Source: Campylobacter aviculae (GTDB taxonomy: Bacteria; Campylobacterota; Campylobacteria; Campylobacterales; Campylobacteraceae). From it: a DNA stretch of 64,000 nt. Position 1 is the stretch's first letter. Every line of letters begins with the position of its first letter. Both the position numbers and the translations under genes were made by a program. The notes under the pieces are model-generated. The model searched no databases and was not told where the DNA came from. It saw nothing but the letters and a program-made list of their open reading frames with translations. Positions 46,709 to 55,979 of this stretch are shown in pieces. The stretch spans positions 19,247 through 83,246 of the forward strand of contig NZ_NXMA01000010.1 in assembly GCF_005406215.1 (NCBI RefSeq). Reading direction: 5' to 3'.

Positions 46709-47650
46709 ATGCAAAAATATCTATCACACCAACCTCTTGTAAAAAAATGCCATCATGAACATCATTCTCATGAACATCATTCTCATCATGATGCACGTTC
46801 TATAGATAAAAAAATTTTAAGAATATCTCTTATTATGACTTTTTTAATGATGCTTGTGCAATTTGTGTATTCTATACTTTCTAATTCTTTAGCATTATTA
46901 AGCGATACTTTACATATGTTTTCTGATGTTTTTGCTTTGGGACTTAGTTTTTTTGCTATTATTGCGATTGAAAAATTTAAAGACAAGCAAAAAACTTTTG
47001 GTTATTTTAGATTGGAGATTTTAGTTGCTTTTGTTAATGCATTGACTATTGTTTTATCTGCAATTTTTATCATTTATGAAGCCATAGAAAAATTATTTAA
47101 TCCTATAGTTATAGATGTTAAGACTATGATCGTTGTTGCAATTTTGGGTTTTTTAGTCAATGCCTTTAACGCCTTTTTGATGTTTAGAGGAGCGAATTTA
47201 GATAATGTCAATATGAAATCTGCTTTTTTGCATATGATGAGTGATTTGTTTGGCTCTTTGGTTGTAATTGTAGGTGGGATTGTGATATATTTTACCAATA
47301 TTTATTATATTGATACCATTTTAGCTTTAATACTTTCATTACTGCTTTTAAGATGGGCTATTAAGCTATTAAGAAAAAGTATCAATATTTTATTAGAAAC
47401 TTCTCCTGTGGATATAAAAAGTGTTGAAGAGCTTATTTTAAAACATAGACAAGTTTGCAAGATCACTGATTTGCATGTAGTTGAAATTACAAATGAGATG
47501 TTTGTAGCGACTTTGCATATTGAAATCAATATTGAAAATTTGGTAGAATTTGAAATTCTTTACAAAGAACTCTCAAAGGAGCTTTTAGAGCATTTTAATA
47601 TAGGACATATTACAATACAACCAAGCATGGTTAAAAAGGAAAATCAATGA
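46709..47650 (+). CDS. Cation diffusion facilitator (zinc-type efflux)
   Basis: A 313-residue CDF transporter (Cj1163 equivalent) that exports Zn2+ or a similar metal by proton antiport. The N-terminus is rich in histidine (CHHEHHSHEHHSHHD, residues 14-28). Six membrane segments follow; metal-site residues are in SLALLSDTLHMFSDVFAL near 54-71 and SAFLHMMSDLFGSLVV near 170, giving the usual HxxxD patterns. A C-terminal soluble domain closes it. The spacer before it has TATACAAT and AAAAAGGATAAAA. It overlaps the next HMA gene by 4 nt. Confidence 0.9.
   Translation: MQKYLSHQPLVKKCHHEHHSHEHHSHHDARSIDKKILRISLIMTFLMMLVQFVYSILSNSLALLSDTLHMFSDVFALGLSFFAIIAIEKFKDKQKTFGYFRLEILVAFVNALTIVLSAIFIIYEAIEKLFNPIVIDVKTMIVVAILGFLVNAFNAFLMFRGANLDNVNMKSAFLHMMSDLFGSLVVIVGGIVIYFTNIYYIDTILALILSLLLLRWAIKLLRKSINILLETSPVDIKSVEELILKHRQVCKITDLHVVEITNEMFVATLHIEINIENLVEFEILYKELSKELLEHFNIGHITIQPSMVKKENQ
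46754..46783 (+). repeat. Two tandem 15-nt repeats in the CDF histidine-rich region
   Basis: CATGAACATCATTCT occurs twice in tandem, without mismatch, and is followed by a partial third copy (CATCATGATG). Each unit encodes HEHHS, so copy-number change keeps the reading frame and alters the number of histidines. Confidence 0.9.
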
Positions 47651-47841
47651 AATTTAAAGTAAAAAATGTCAATTGTATAAATTGTGTCAATTTGATAAAA
47701 AATTCATTACAAGATGAGTATGGTCCCATAGATATAGATTTAGAAAATAAAATTCTAAATGTGAATTTACAAGAAGAGCAATTGGAAAATTTTAAAAATG
47801 AAATTCAAGATTTAGGATTTGAAATCGTAGAGCGTATATAA
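47647..47841 (+). CDS. Small heavy-metal-associated domain protein
   Basis: A 64-residue single-domain HMA protein (Cj1162 equivalent) with the metal motif NCINCVNL near residue 10 and a beta-alpha-beta fold pattern. Likely a cytoplasmic copper chaperone that hands metal to CopA, whose gene starts 2 nt downstream. Note that it reads CINC where CopZ-type proteins usually have CxxC after MxC; here the Met is absent (VNCINC). Confidence 0.85.
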   Translation: MKFKVKNVNCINCVNLIKNSLQDEYGPIDIDLENKILNVNLQEEQLENFKNEIQDLGFEIVERI

Positions 47842-47843
47842 AA

Positions 47844-49949
47844 ATGCAAGAATTCCGTGTAAAAATAGGAAAGATGACCTGTGTTAATTGTTCCAATGCC
47901 ATCGAGCGTGCTTGCAAAAAAATAGAAGGTGTTGAAGAAGCTAGCGTTTCTTATGTGAATTCGAGTGGAATTTTTTTAATCCAAAATGATGAAAAACGCA
48001 AAGAAATTTTAGAAAAAATAAAAAAACTAGGTTTTGAAATTTTAGAAGATGAACAAAGCTTGGAAGAGTATAAGATAAAAAAACACATCGAGCTTAGAAA
48101 AAATTTACTTTTAAGTATAGTTTTAAGCATTGTTGTGATGTATTTTGAAATGTTTGATCAAAGTTTTTTTTCACAAAATATGCAAATGTTTTTAAGCTTT
48201 TTTGGGATTTTTTATTGTGGAAGAGATTTTTTCTTCCATGCTTTTTTAGGATTTAAAAATAAAAACTTAGATATGAATACCCTTATAGTTTTAGGAACTT
48301 TAAGTGCTTTTATATACTCTTGCTTAGAATATTTTAAAGTTTTTAATGAAGGATATTTGTATTTTAGTGGCGCTATGATGATTGTTTCTTTTGTGCTTTT
48401 GGGAAAATATCTTGAAAATAAGATCAAGTTAAAGGCTGAAAACTATCAAAAAACACTTGAAAAAATTGATACAAAAAAGGCAAGAATTTTGCTTGAAAAT
48501 GGTGAAGTTAAAGAAATTTCTAGTGCTTTTGTTAAGGCTGGGGATATTATTTTAGTCAAAGAGGGTGAAAGTATAGTTGTTGATGGGGTAGTATTAAGTG
48601 GAAGTGCCGAAGTTAATATGAGTTTTTTAAATGGAGAATTTTTTCCTGTTTTAAAAAAAGAAAATGATGAGGTTCAAGCTGGTGGCGTGGTTTTAAACGG
48701 GGTTTTGAAAATAAAGGCTACTAAAAAAGCAATGGATAGCACTTTGGAGCAAATAAAAAATTTAGTTTTTTATGCAGGAAATATTAAAACTCCATTAGCA
48801 ACCTTAACAGATAAAATTTCTAAATATTTTGTAGCAAGTATTATTGTTTTAGCTTTATTTGTGTTTTTATTTTGGTTTTTTAAGGCAAATTTAAATACAG
48901 CTTTTTTGCGTGCTTGTGCTGTGCTATTAATTTCTTGTCCTTGTGCTTTAGGACTTGCAACGCCTATTGCATTGGCTATAGCAAGTTCAAATGCAGCTAG
49001 AAATTTTATTTTGCTTAAAAATCCTGCCGCCTTAGAAAGACTTAGCGAAATCAAACTTGTTTATTTTGATAAAACAGGGACACTTACCAAAGAAGAATTA
49101 GATGTTATTAAGCATAATTTAAACGGAGATGGTTTTAAAAAATTATGTGAAATTGAAACTTTAAGTTCTCATCCTATTGCAAAAAGTTTGAGTAAAAATA
49201 TCAATCTTGAATTAAAAGGTGAAGTTAATATTATTTCAGGTGAGGGTATTATCTACAAAGAAGATGATGATATATATTTTATAGGGAGTAGATATTTTTT
49301 AGATAGTAACGGTATTGATACTAAAGAATGCGATCAATTTTTTAATCAATTTAAAAATTTAGGCAGTATCAAGGTGTATTTTGCGAAGAATTTTCGTTGT
49401 TTGGGAGGAGTTTTGCTTGATAGCTCTTTAAAAGAGGGTGCAAAAGAACTTATAATAGGATTGAAAAAACAAGGGATTAAGAGTGTAATTTTAAGTGGAG
49501 ATAATCAAGAAAGCGTTGAAAAGATAGCCAAAGAATTGGATATCAGCGATTTTTACTCTCAATTAAAGCCGGAAGAAAAACTTCAAATCATTCAAAATTC
49601 AAAGAAAGCTTTATTTGTAGGAGATGGGCTTAATGATGCAGCGGGATTATCTTTAGCAAGTGTGAGTATGAGTTTTTCAAAGGCCAATGAGTTGGCTAGG
49701 AAAACGGGAGATTTTATTTTGATTAAGGAAAATTTAGCAAATATTTTATATTGTTTTTTCCTTTCTAAAAAAACGAAAAAGATTATAAAGTTAAATCTTT
49801 TTTGGGCTTTCATTTATAATGTGCTTTGTATTCCCATCGCAGCGGGTTTTGTGCCTTTCATAACTTTAAGTCCGCACTATGCAGCTTTGGCTATGTGTTT
49901 TAGTTCTATAACAGTTGTGCTTAATTCTTTGCGGTTAAAAAATATTTGA
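47844..49949 (+). CDS. copA: Copper-exporting P1B-type ATPase
   Basis: A 701-residue inner-membrane pump for Cu+ (Cj1161 equivalent). It has one HMA domain with MTCVNCSNA (residues 10-18), about eight membrane segments, the transmembrane metal motif SCPCALGLATP near 370, the phosphorylation site DKTGTLT near 410, the HP motif SSHPIAKS near 440 and the hinge VGDGLNDAAGL near 590. It belongs with the HMA and CDF genes upstream as a metal-export group. Its stop is adjacent to the end of the convergent dnaX gene with no gap. Confidence 0.94.
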   Translation: MQEFRVKIGKMTCVNCSNAIERACKKIEGVEEASVSYVNSSGIFLIQNDEKRKEILEKIKKLGFEILEDEQSLEEYKIKKHIELRKNLLLSIVLSIVVMYFEMFDQSFFSQNMQMFLSFFGIFYCGRDFFFHAFLGFKNKNLDMNTLIVLGTLSAFIYSCLEYFKVFNEGYLYFSGAMMIVSFVLLGKYLENKIKLKAENYQKTLEKIDTKKARILLENGEVKEISSAFVKAGDIILVKEGESIVVDGVVLSGSAEVNMSFLNGEFFPVLKKENDEVQAGGVVLNGVLKIKATKKAMDSTLEQIKNLVFYAGNIKTPLATLTDKISKYFVASIIVLALFVFLFWFFKANLNTAFLRACAVLLISCPCALGLATPIALAIASSNAARNFILLKNPAALERLSEIKLVYFDKTGTLTKEELDVIKHNLNGDGFKKLCEIETLSSHPIAKSLSKNINLELKGEVNIISGEGIIYKEDDDIYFIGSRYFLDSNGIDTKECDQFFNQFKNLGSIKVYFAKNFRCLGGVLLDSSLKEGAKELIIGLKKQGIKSVILSGDNQESVEKIAKELDISDFYSQLKPEEKLQIIQNSKKALFVGDGLNDAAGLSLASVSMSFSKANELARKTGDFILIKENLANILYCFFLSKKTKKIIKLNLFWAFIYNVLCIPIAAGFVPFITLSPHYAALAMCFSSITVVLNSLRLKNI

Positions 49950-51479
49950 TTATTCTTGAATTTGAGGTTCTCCAAAACAATCTTTCAAAGCCTCTTTAAC
50001 GTCCTCTTCGGGATTAAATTTTTTAGCACCTTGTTTGAGTTCATTAAAAGATGAATTAAGATCGAGTTTGGAATTTGAAAGAGTACTAGGATCTTGAGTG
50101 ATGGATTGGAGTTTGCTTTCATCAATGGCCATTTCTTTTTGGACAGCAATTTTTGCATTTTGTCCTAATTTATCTTTTAAAAGCTCTTGTATGAGTTTAA
50201 AGCCTTTATTAAGTTGGGTACGATTTTCTCTTGTTGCATTAGAACTTATCGTTAAAATCTCATTTTCATAACTGATAAATTGTGTGCTTTTTTCAAAGCA
50301 TTCCCCAAGTTCATAATCCCTATCATATATAGCCTCTAAAAGCAATTCATAGGCATTTTTTGCTTTTGGTTTTTCCTCAATTTTTTGTTCTAAAATTGGT
50401 GTGATTTTTGGAGTGATATTTTCAGCTTTTCTTTGTTCAATTTCATTGATTTGTGTATCAATTTCTTTAAGATAGCTTGCTTCCATCATCATAAAAGCCA
50501 TCACACAAAGCGTAAAGCCATCATCATCACAAATCATATTTTTAGCACGAGCTAAAATACGGAAAAATCTTTCATAAATTAGAGTTGAAAATTCAGTGCT
50601 TCTAGCAAAAAAACTTTCTTTAAGATAAAATAGCATCTCATCTATAACGCTAGAGGCTTCATATTCTTTGAGTTCATCTAAGAAATCAAAAACTTTTTCT
50701 TTGTTTTTAGTCAAAATAGCATGGTAAAATTCTTTGATTTTATTTGGATCCAAAAAGCCTAACATATCAGTGATTTTAAGTACGCTAATATCGTTTTGAC
50801 AAAAAATAATAGCTTGATCAAGCAAAGTCAGTGTATCTCTTAAAGATCCATTGCCACTTCTTGCAAGAAATTTTAAAGCTTCTTCTTCAAAACGAACATT
50901 TTCTTTGATGAGAATTTCTTTAAGATGATTTTGAATTTCACTTTGTGGAATTTGCTTAAAGCGAAAATGTTGAGTCCTTGATAAAACCGTAGCGGGAAGT
51001 TTTAAAGGATCGGTGGTTGCAAGTATAAATTTTACATAGCTTGGCGGTTCTTCTAGGGTTTTTAAAAGTGCGTTTGCAGCTTGAGGGGTAAGCATATGCA
51101 CTTCATCGATAATGAAAATTTTAAAACGAGCCATAGAAGGAGCGTATTTAGTTTGTTCGATCAAAGCTTGTATATCTTCAAGACCACGATTGCTTGCCGC
51201 ATCCATTTCTATGATATCGATGTGTTTTCCCTCTAAAGCCGCGATACACTGCTTACAAGTTCCACAAGGAGTATCGCTAGGCCCTTGATCGCAAACCAAA
51301 GCTCGAGAAAAAATTCTAGCACTAGAGGTTTTTCCACTACCTCTTAAACCTGAAAAAAGATAAGCATGGGCTAGGCGGTTGTTGTTGAGTGCGTATTTTA
51401 AACTTGTGCTAACAGTTTTTTGCCCTATAAGCTCATCAAAGGTTTTTGGTCTATATTTAACGGCTAGTGCTTGAAGCAT
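49950..51479 (-). CDS. dnaX: DNA polymerase III subunit gamma/tau
   Basis: Clamp-loader subunit, 509 residues (Cj1157 equivalent). The P-loop is FSGLRGSGKTSSARIF near residue 42, the zinc cysteines are in CDQGPSDTPCGTCKQC near 64 and the DEVH box in IIDEVHML near 123, then the sensor region. It is shorter than the E. coli tau form. It lies 2 nt downstream of rho on the minus strand. In NCTC 11168 three small genes are placed between copA and dnaX; here the two genes touch. Confidence 0.94.
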   Translation of the reverse strand: MLQALAVKYRPKTFDELIGQKTVSTSLKYALNNNRLAHAYLFSGLRGSGKTSSARIFSRALVCDQGPSDTPCGTCKQCIAALEGKHIDIIEMDAASNRGLEDIQALIEQTKYAPSMARFKIFIIDEVHMLTPQAANALLKTLEEPPSYVKFILATTDPLKLPATVLSRTQHFRFKQIPQSEIQNHLKEILIKENVRFEEEALKFLARSGNGSLRDTLTLLDQAIIFCQNDISVLKITDMLGFLDPNKIKEFYHAILTKNKEKVFDFLDELKEYEASSVIDEMLFYLKESFFARSTEFSTLIYERFFRILARAKNMICDDDGFTLCVMAFMMMEASYLKEIDTQINEIEQRKAENITPKITPILEQKIEEKPKAKNAYELLLEAIYDRDYELGECFEKSTQFISYENEILTISSNATRENRTQLNKGFKLIQELLKDKLGQNAKIAVQKEMAIDESKLQSITQDPSTLSNSKLDLNSSFNELKQGAKKFNPEEDVKEALKDCFGEPQIQE

Positions 51480-51481
51480 TT

Positions 51482-52780
51482 TTACTCATTCATTATAGAT
51501 AGAAGTTCGACATTGTCTTTAGTTTTTAGCATTTTAGAATATAAAAATTTAAGTGCTTCAACATCATCCATTTGAGAAATAGCCGATCGTATTGCCCAAA
51601 TTTTTTGAAGTTCTGCAACACCTTGTAAAAGTTCTTCTTTTCTTGTTCCTGATTTGATGATATTGATTGCAGGATAAATTCTTCTATCAGAAATATTTCT
51701 ATCAAGTACGATTTCACTATTTCCCGTTCCTTTGAATTCTTCAAAAATCACATCATCCATTCTAGAACCGGTGTCGATTAATGCTGTAGCTATGATGGTT
51801 AAAGATCCACCATTTTCTATATTTCTAGCAGCACCAAAAAAGCGTTTTGGTTTATGGAGTGCGTTTGCATCCACACCACCACTTAAAACTTTTCCACTGC
51901 TAGGAGTTGCTGTATTGTAAGCTCTAGCAAGTCTTGTGATACTATCAAGTAAAATGATAACATCCTTGCCTGTTTCAACCATTCTTTTTGCTTTTTCTAT
52001 AACAAGTTCTGCAACGCGAACGTGATTATAAGCAGGTAAATCAAAAGTAGAACTAAAAACTTCACCCTTAACGCAACGTTGCATATCGGTTACTTCTTCA
52101 GGTCTTTCATCAACCAAAAGAACGATCAAATGCATTTCTGGGTGATTTCTAGCAATTGCAGCTGCTAATTCTTTCATGAGTTCTGTTTTACCTGTTCTAG
52201 GTGGCGCTACAATAAGCCCACGTTGCCCTTTTCCTATAGGGGTAAAAAGATCTAAAACGCGTCCTGTTAATTTCATAGGATCGTATTCGAGTTTGATTTT
52301 TTCAGTAGGAAAAATCGGAGTTAGATTGTCAAATAATGGCCTTTCTTTAGCTTCTTGTAAAGGCATGTAATTGATCGCTTCGATTTTTAAAAGTGCGTAA
52401 TATTTTTCTTGATCTTTAGGTTCTCTAACTTGTCCTGTGACGATATCGCCCACACGCAGTGCAAATTTACGAATTTGTGAGTTTGAAACATAAGCATCAT
52501 TAACACTATCGCTTAAGTTAGAATCCATACCTCTTAAAAAGCCATAACCTTCACTTGAAATTTCTAAGATCCCTGTAAAAAGTATAAAACCACCCTTTTT
52601 AGTCTGTGCTTTTAAAATCTCAAAAATAAGTTCTTGGCGACGAAATTCGCGTGGATTTTCTATTTCGCATTCGTTTGCGATTTTGACTAAATTTTCTAAA
52701 TCAAGTAATTTTAAGTCTTCTATTTTATAACCCTCAACTGGAATATGGGTTCTTTGATGTTGTTTTTTTTCTTTTTCCAT
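51482..52780 (-). CDS. rho: Transcription termination factor Rho
   Basis: RNA helicase that ends transcription, 432 residues. It has the RNA-binding CSD with [22 protein letters not shown] near residue 85 (split), Walker [15 protein letters not shown] near 187, and Walker [17 protein letters not shown] near 270 with the [20 protein letters not shown] secondary RNA site near 296. I start it at the ATG 52780 (MEKEKKQH) rather than the TTG 12 nt upstream, since GCGAGGGCTT lies before it and the family length is matched. Divergent from ccoI. Confidence 0.95.
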   Translation of the reverse strand: MEKEKKQHQRTHIPVEGYKIEDLKLLDLENLVKIANECEIENPREFRRQELIFEILKAQTKKGGFILFTGILEISSEGYGFLRGMDSNLSDSVNDAYVSNSQIRKFALRVGDIVTGQVREPKDQEKYYALLKIEAINYMPLQEAKERPLFDNLTPIFPTEKIKLEYDPMKLTGRVLDLFTPIGKGQRGLIVAPPRTGKTELMKELAAAIARNHPEMHLIVLLVDERPEEVTDMQRCVKGEVFSSTFDLPAYNHVRVAELVIEKAKRMVETGKDVIILLDSITRLARAYNTATPSSGKVLSGGVDANALHKPKRFFGAARNIENGGSLTIIATALIDTGSRMDDVIFEEFKGTGNSEIVLDRNISDRRIYPAINIIKSGTRKEELLQGVAELQKIWAIRSAISQMDDVEALKFLYSKMLKTKDNVELLSIMNE

Positions 52781-52882
52781 AAGCCCTCGCAAGAAATTAT
52801 GCAGTCATTTGCAGTAGTAAATTAAAATTGTGATTTTAATAAAAAAATACACTTTTTGTCAAATAATTTGCATATATTTGTT

Positions 52883-52888
52883 TATAAT
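52883..52888 (+). promoter_or_regulatory. Candidate -10 box of ccoI
   Basis: TATAAT in TTTGTTTATAATTATA, 30 nt before the ccoI ATG at 52918. Confidence 0.55.
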
Positions 52889-52917
52889 TATAAAAAAATA
52901 TTTTTTAAAGATTGATT

Positions 52918-55278
52918 ATGAAATGTGAACATTGTAGATTAAGCTACCAAAAATCCCAAATGATTCTTTATAAAGATAAATTTTTTTGTTGTAAAGGATG
53001 CGAGAGTGTTTGGAAAATCTTACATGAAACGGGTTTGGATGAATTTTATGAAAGATTAGGAGATCGGTCTTTAAAGCCTGTAAATTTAGAATTTTCAAAT
53101 AAAAATTATGATGAATTTATCACTCAAACTAAGGAAGGTTTTAGTGAAATTTATCTTATGATTCATGGTATTGAGTGTGCAGCTTGTGTGTGGCTTAATG
53201 AAAAGATTTTAATCAAACAGCAAGGAATTTTAGAACTAGATATCAATCATTTAAGCCATAAAGCAAGGATAGTTTTCGATAAAGAAAGTATTTCTTTGAC
53301 TCAAATTTTAAATTTAATCGAAAGTATAGGTTATAAAGCAAGTGCGTATAATCCTGCTAAAAGCTCGAAAAAAGCTGATTTAATGAAAAGGGAATTTTAT
53401 TCTAAGCTTGTAGTGGGTATTGCTTGTGTGATGAATATCATGTGGATTGCTGTAGCAAAATATGCTGGTTTCTTTAGTGGTATGGATAGAGATATAAAGG
53501 ATATTTTGAATTTTTTTGAATTCATTCTTTGCTCTCCTGTTCTTTTTTATACCGGATCTAATTTTTATAAAAGTGCTTTGAAATCTTTAAAACTCAAAAG
53601 CCTTAATATGGATACTTTAGTCATTAGCGGCGCTACTTTGGCGTATAGTTATTCTTTATGGGCTATGTTTACAAGATCTTCTGAGGTTTATTTTGACTCG
53701 GTTGCAATGATTATTTGCTTTGTATTTATAGGAAAATATCTTGAAATGTTTAGTAAAAAACGTGCCCTAGACACTATAGACGGATTGAATGATTTTTTGC
53801 AAAATGAGGTTATAGTTTTTAATGGAAAAGATTTTTCACCTAAAGAAGTGCAAAAAGTGTGCGTAGGAGATAGAATTTTACTCAAAAGTGGAGATAAAAT
53901 TTTAATCGATGGAATTTGTAAAAAAGGTGAAGCAAGCATAGATACTTCATCCTTAAGTGGAGAAAACGAGCCTTGTTTGATTAAGCAAGGAGATGTGATC
54001 AATTCTGCTTGTATTGTTTTAGATGGAAGTATTGAATATGAGGCGAGTAAAATTTATAATGATTCTAAATTAAGTCAAATCATAAAGCTTTTGGAATTTG
54101 CAAGTATGAAAAAAGCAAAACTTGAAAGTTTGGTTTCTCAAATTTCTTCTTATTTTTCTCGCGTGGTTTTAAGTTTTGCTTTGATATGCTTTTTAGTGTG
54201 GTTTTTTTATTATAAGGCTGGAATTGAAATTTCTTTGATCAATGCCATTTCAGTTTTAATCATAGCTTGTCCTTGTGCCCTAGCTTTGGCTACTCCAGTT
54301 AGCAATCTTGTAGCACTTGGTAGAGCACTAAAAAAAGCAATTTTATTTAAGAGTTCAAGTGTGGTTGAAGATCTTTCAAAATGTAATATGGTTGTGTTTG
54401 ATAAAACAGGAGTTTTAACTAAGCCTAATTTAGAGGTGAAAGATTTTTTCTTACATGAAAAATTAAATATTGATGAAATTTATACCTTTGTTTCGCTTTC
54501 AAATCATCCCATTTCAAAAAGTGTCGCACAATTTTTAAGTCAAAATAAAAACGCTAAACGTTTAAATTTGAATTTTAAAGAAGTGAGCAATATACAAGCA
54601 AAAGGCATTAGGGCTGTAATAAGCGATAAAGTTTTTTTAGGTGGAAATTTGAAATTTTTACAAGAAAATAACATAGTTTTTGATAAAGAATTTAATAATT
54701 CTCATTTTATTTTTGCTAAAAATGATGAGGTTTTAGCTTATTTTGAATTTTCAAGTGTTTTAAGAGAAGGAGCTAAAGACTTGATCACTTATCTTAAATC
54801 TATAAAAACTCAAGTGATGATTTTAAGTGGCGATAATCACAAAGCAGTTGAAAAAATCGCTAATGAGCTTGAAATTTCAGATTTTAAAGCTGCTTGTTTG
54901 CCTGAAGAAAAAATGCAAACTATAGAGCAATTAAGTCAAAATAAAAAAGTTTTGTTTGTGGGTGATGGGGTTAATGATGCTTTGGCATTAAAATACGCTG
55001 CTGTTTCTGTAAGTTTGCGTGAAGGAAGTGATTTGGCGATCGAAAATAGTGATATTTTACTTTTAAAAAATGATTTAAATTCTTTAAAAAATGCTATACA
55101 AATTTCAAAAAATACTTATAAAATCATCAAGCAAAATTTAACTCTTTCTTTACTTTACAATGCCTGTACTATACCTTTAGCTTTTTTAGGACTTATCAAT
55201 CCTTTAATTGCAGCGATTTCTATGTCTTTTAGTAGTATAATGGTGGTTTTAAATGCTTTAAGGATAAAAAATGAATAG
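52918..55278 (+). CDS. ccoI: P1B-type ATPase for cbb3 oxidase assembly (CcoI/FixI type)
   Basis: A 786-residue membrane pump (Cj1155 equivalent) that supplies copper to the cbb3 cytochrome oxidase. It starts with two cysteine pairs, CEHC and CCKGCES (residues 3-30), as CcoI proteins do, followed by an HMA domain GIECAACVWL near 80, eight membrane segments, the metal motif ACPCALALATP near 450 and VGDGVNDALAL near 680. The phosphorylation motif reads DKTGV instead of DKTGT. ATG at 52918 is used; a TTG 6 nt upstream is in frame. The ccoS gene overlaps its end by 8 nt. Confidence 0.9.
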   Translation: MKCEHCRLSYQKSQMILYKDKFFCCKGCESVWKILHETGLDEFYERLGDRSLKPVNLEFSNKNYDEFITQTKEGFSEIYLMIHGIECAACVWLNEKILIKQQGILELDINHLSHKARIVFDKESISLTQILNLIESIGYKASAYNPAKSSKKADLMKREFYSKLVVGIACVMNIMWIAVAKYAGFFSGMDRDIKDILNFFEFILCSPVLFYTGSNFYKSALKSLKLKSLNMDTLVISGATLAYSYSLWAMFTRSSEVYFDSVAMIICFVFIGKYLEMFSKKRALDTIDGLNDFLQNEVIVFNGKDFSPKEVQKVCVGDRILLKSGDKILIDGICKKGEASIDTSSLSGENEPCLIKQGDVINSACIVLDGSIEYEASKIYNDSKLSQIIKLLEFASMKKAKLESLVSQISSYFSRVVLSFALICFLVWFFYYKAGIEISLINAISVLIIACPCALALATPVSNLVALGRALKKAILFKSSSVVEDLSKCNMVVFDKTGVLTKPNLEVKDFFLHEKLNIDEIYTFVSLSNHPISKSVAQFLSQNKNAKRLNLNFKEVSNIQAKGIRAVISDKVFLGGNLKFLQENNIVFDKEFNNSHFIFAKNDEVLAYFEFSSVLREGAKDLITYLKSIKTQVMILSGDNHKAVEKIANELEISDFKAACLPEEKMQTIEQLSQNKKVLFVGDGVNDALALKYAAVSVSLREGSDLAIENSDILLLKNDLNSLKNAIQISKNTYKIIKQNLTLSLLYNACTIPLAFLGLINPLIAAISMSFSSIMVVLNALRIKNE

Positions 55279-55474
55279 TGTGATTATGATGATGATAGCT
55301 GTTTCAATTCTTGGTTTTTGTGTGATTTTAGCTATCTTACTTTGGGGGATAAAAACCAAACAATTTGATGATGATTATAAATTTATTACTTTAAATGATG
55401 ATGAAGAATCTTTGCGTGATGCTATAGAGCTTGAAAATCGTAAAAAAAAGGCCTTAAAAGATAAGAAAGATTGA
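55271..55474 (+). CDS. ccoS: cbb3 oxidase maturation protein CcoS
   Basis: A 67-residue single-helix membrane protein (Cj1154 equivalent). The hydrophobic start MMMIAVSILGFCVILAILLW is followed by GIKTKQFDDD, the CcoS signature FxWAxxxxQFDD in a diverged form. It overlaps ccoI by 8 nt, as in other cbb3 assembly operons. The stop is inside a terminator hairpin. Confidence 0.9.
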   Translation: MNSVIMMMIAVSILGFCVILAILLWGIKTKQFDDDYKFITLNDDEESLRDAIELENRKKKALKDKKD

Positions 55475-55499
55475 GCTTTCATTATAAAAAATGAAAGCT
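55474..55499. terminator. Bidirectional terminator between ccoS and cytochrome c gene
   Basis: AGCTTTCATT / AATGAAAGCT, a perfect 10-bp stem with an ATAAAA loop, lies between two convergent genes and starts at the ccoS stop. Confidence 0.85.
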
Positions 55500-55505
55500 T
55501 TGAAA

Positions 55506-55808
55506 TTATTTTAAAGTTTCAATATATTTATCAACAGCTTCTAAATCAGCTTCGCTTAAGCTATTTAATTGAATTTTCATAATAGCACCTTGGCCGAATT
55601 TGTTTCTTGTACCTGCTTTATATTCTTTAAGTGCTTGTGCTCTTTCTTCAAAGCTTAAAGTTTTAAGAGCTGGAACTTTATTTAAATAAACTTTATCTGC
55701 TTTTGCGCCGTGGCATACTGCACATTTTTTAAATATAGTCGCACCATCAGCAGCAAAAGCTGAAACACCAAGACATGCTAAAGCAGAAATTACTAACATT
55801 TTTTTCAT
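55506..55808 (-). CDS. Periplasmic monoheme cytochrome c (c553 type)
   Basis: A 100-residue class I cytochrome c (Cj1153 equivalent). It has a signal peptide (MKKMLVISALACLGVSAFAA, cut after about 20), a heme site CAVCH near residue 29 and a methionine ligand candidate in GAIMKIQL near 78. It probably carries electrons from the bc1 complex (petABC in this window) to the cbb3 oxidase, whose assembly genes are next door. The ATG follows AAGGAGAAAGTCA on the minus strand. Confidence 0.93.
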   Translation of the reverse strand: MKKMLVISALACLGVSAFAADGATIFKKCAVCHGAKADKVYLNKVPALKTLSFEERAQALKEYKAGTRNKFGQGAIMKIQLNSLSEADLEAVDKYIETLK

Positions 55809-55966
55809 TGACTTTCTCCTTGAATTAATTTAATGTCAAGACTATTATATATCTTAATATTTTATAATTTCCTTAACTAAGATTAAAATAAATATATTTC
55901 GTTTGGCTAACTATATTTTTTAATAAAAATTTTGTTTAAAAAAGCTTGTATTTTCATAAAATATAT

Positions 55967-55972
55967 TATAAT
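55967..55972 (+). promoter_or_regulatory. -10 box very close to the gmhB start codon
   Basis: TATAAT ends 8 nt before the gmhB ATG at 55980, which puts the likely transcription start at or just before the A of the start codon. No ribosome site is present in TGCTTTTT. Confidence 0.55.
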
Positions 55973-55979
55973 GCTTTTT

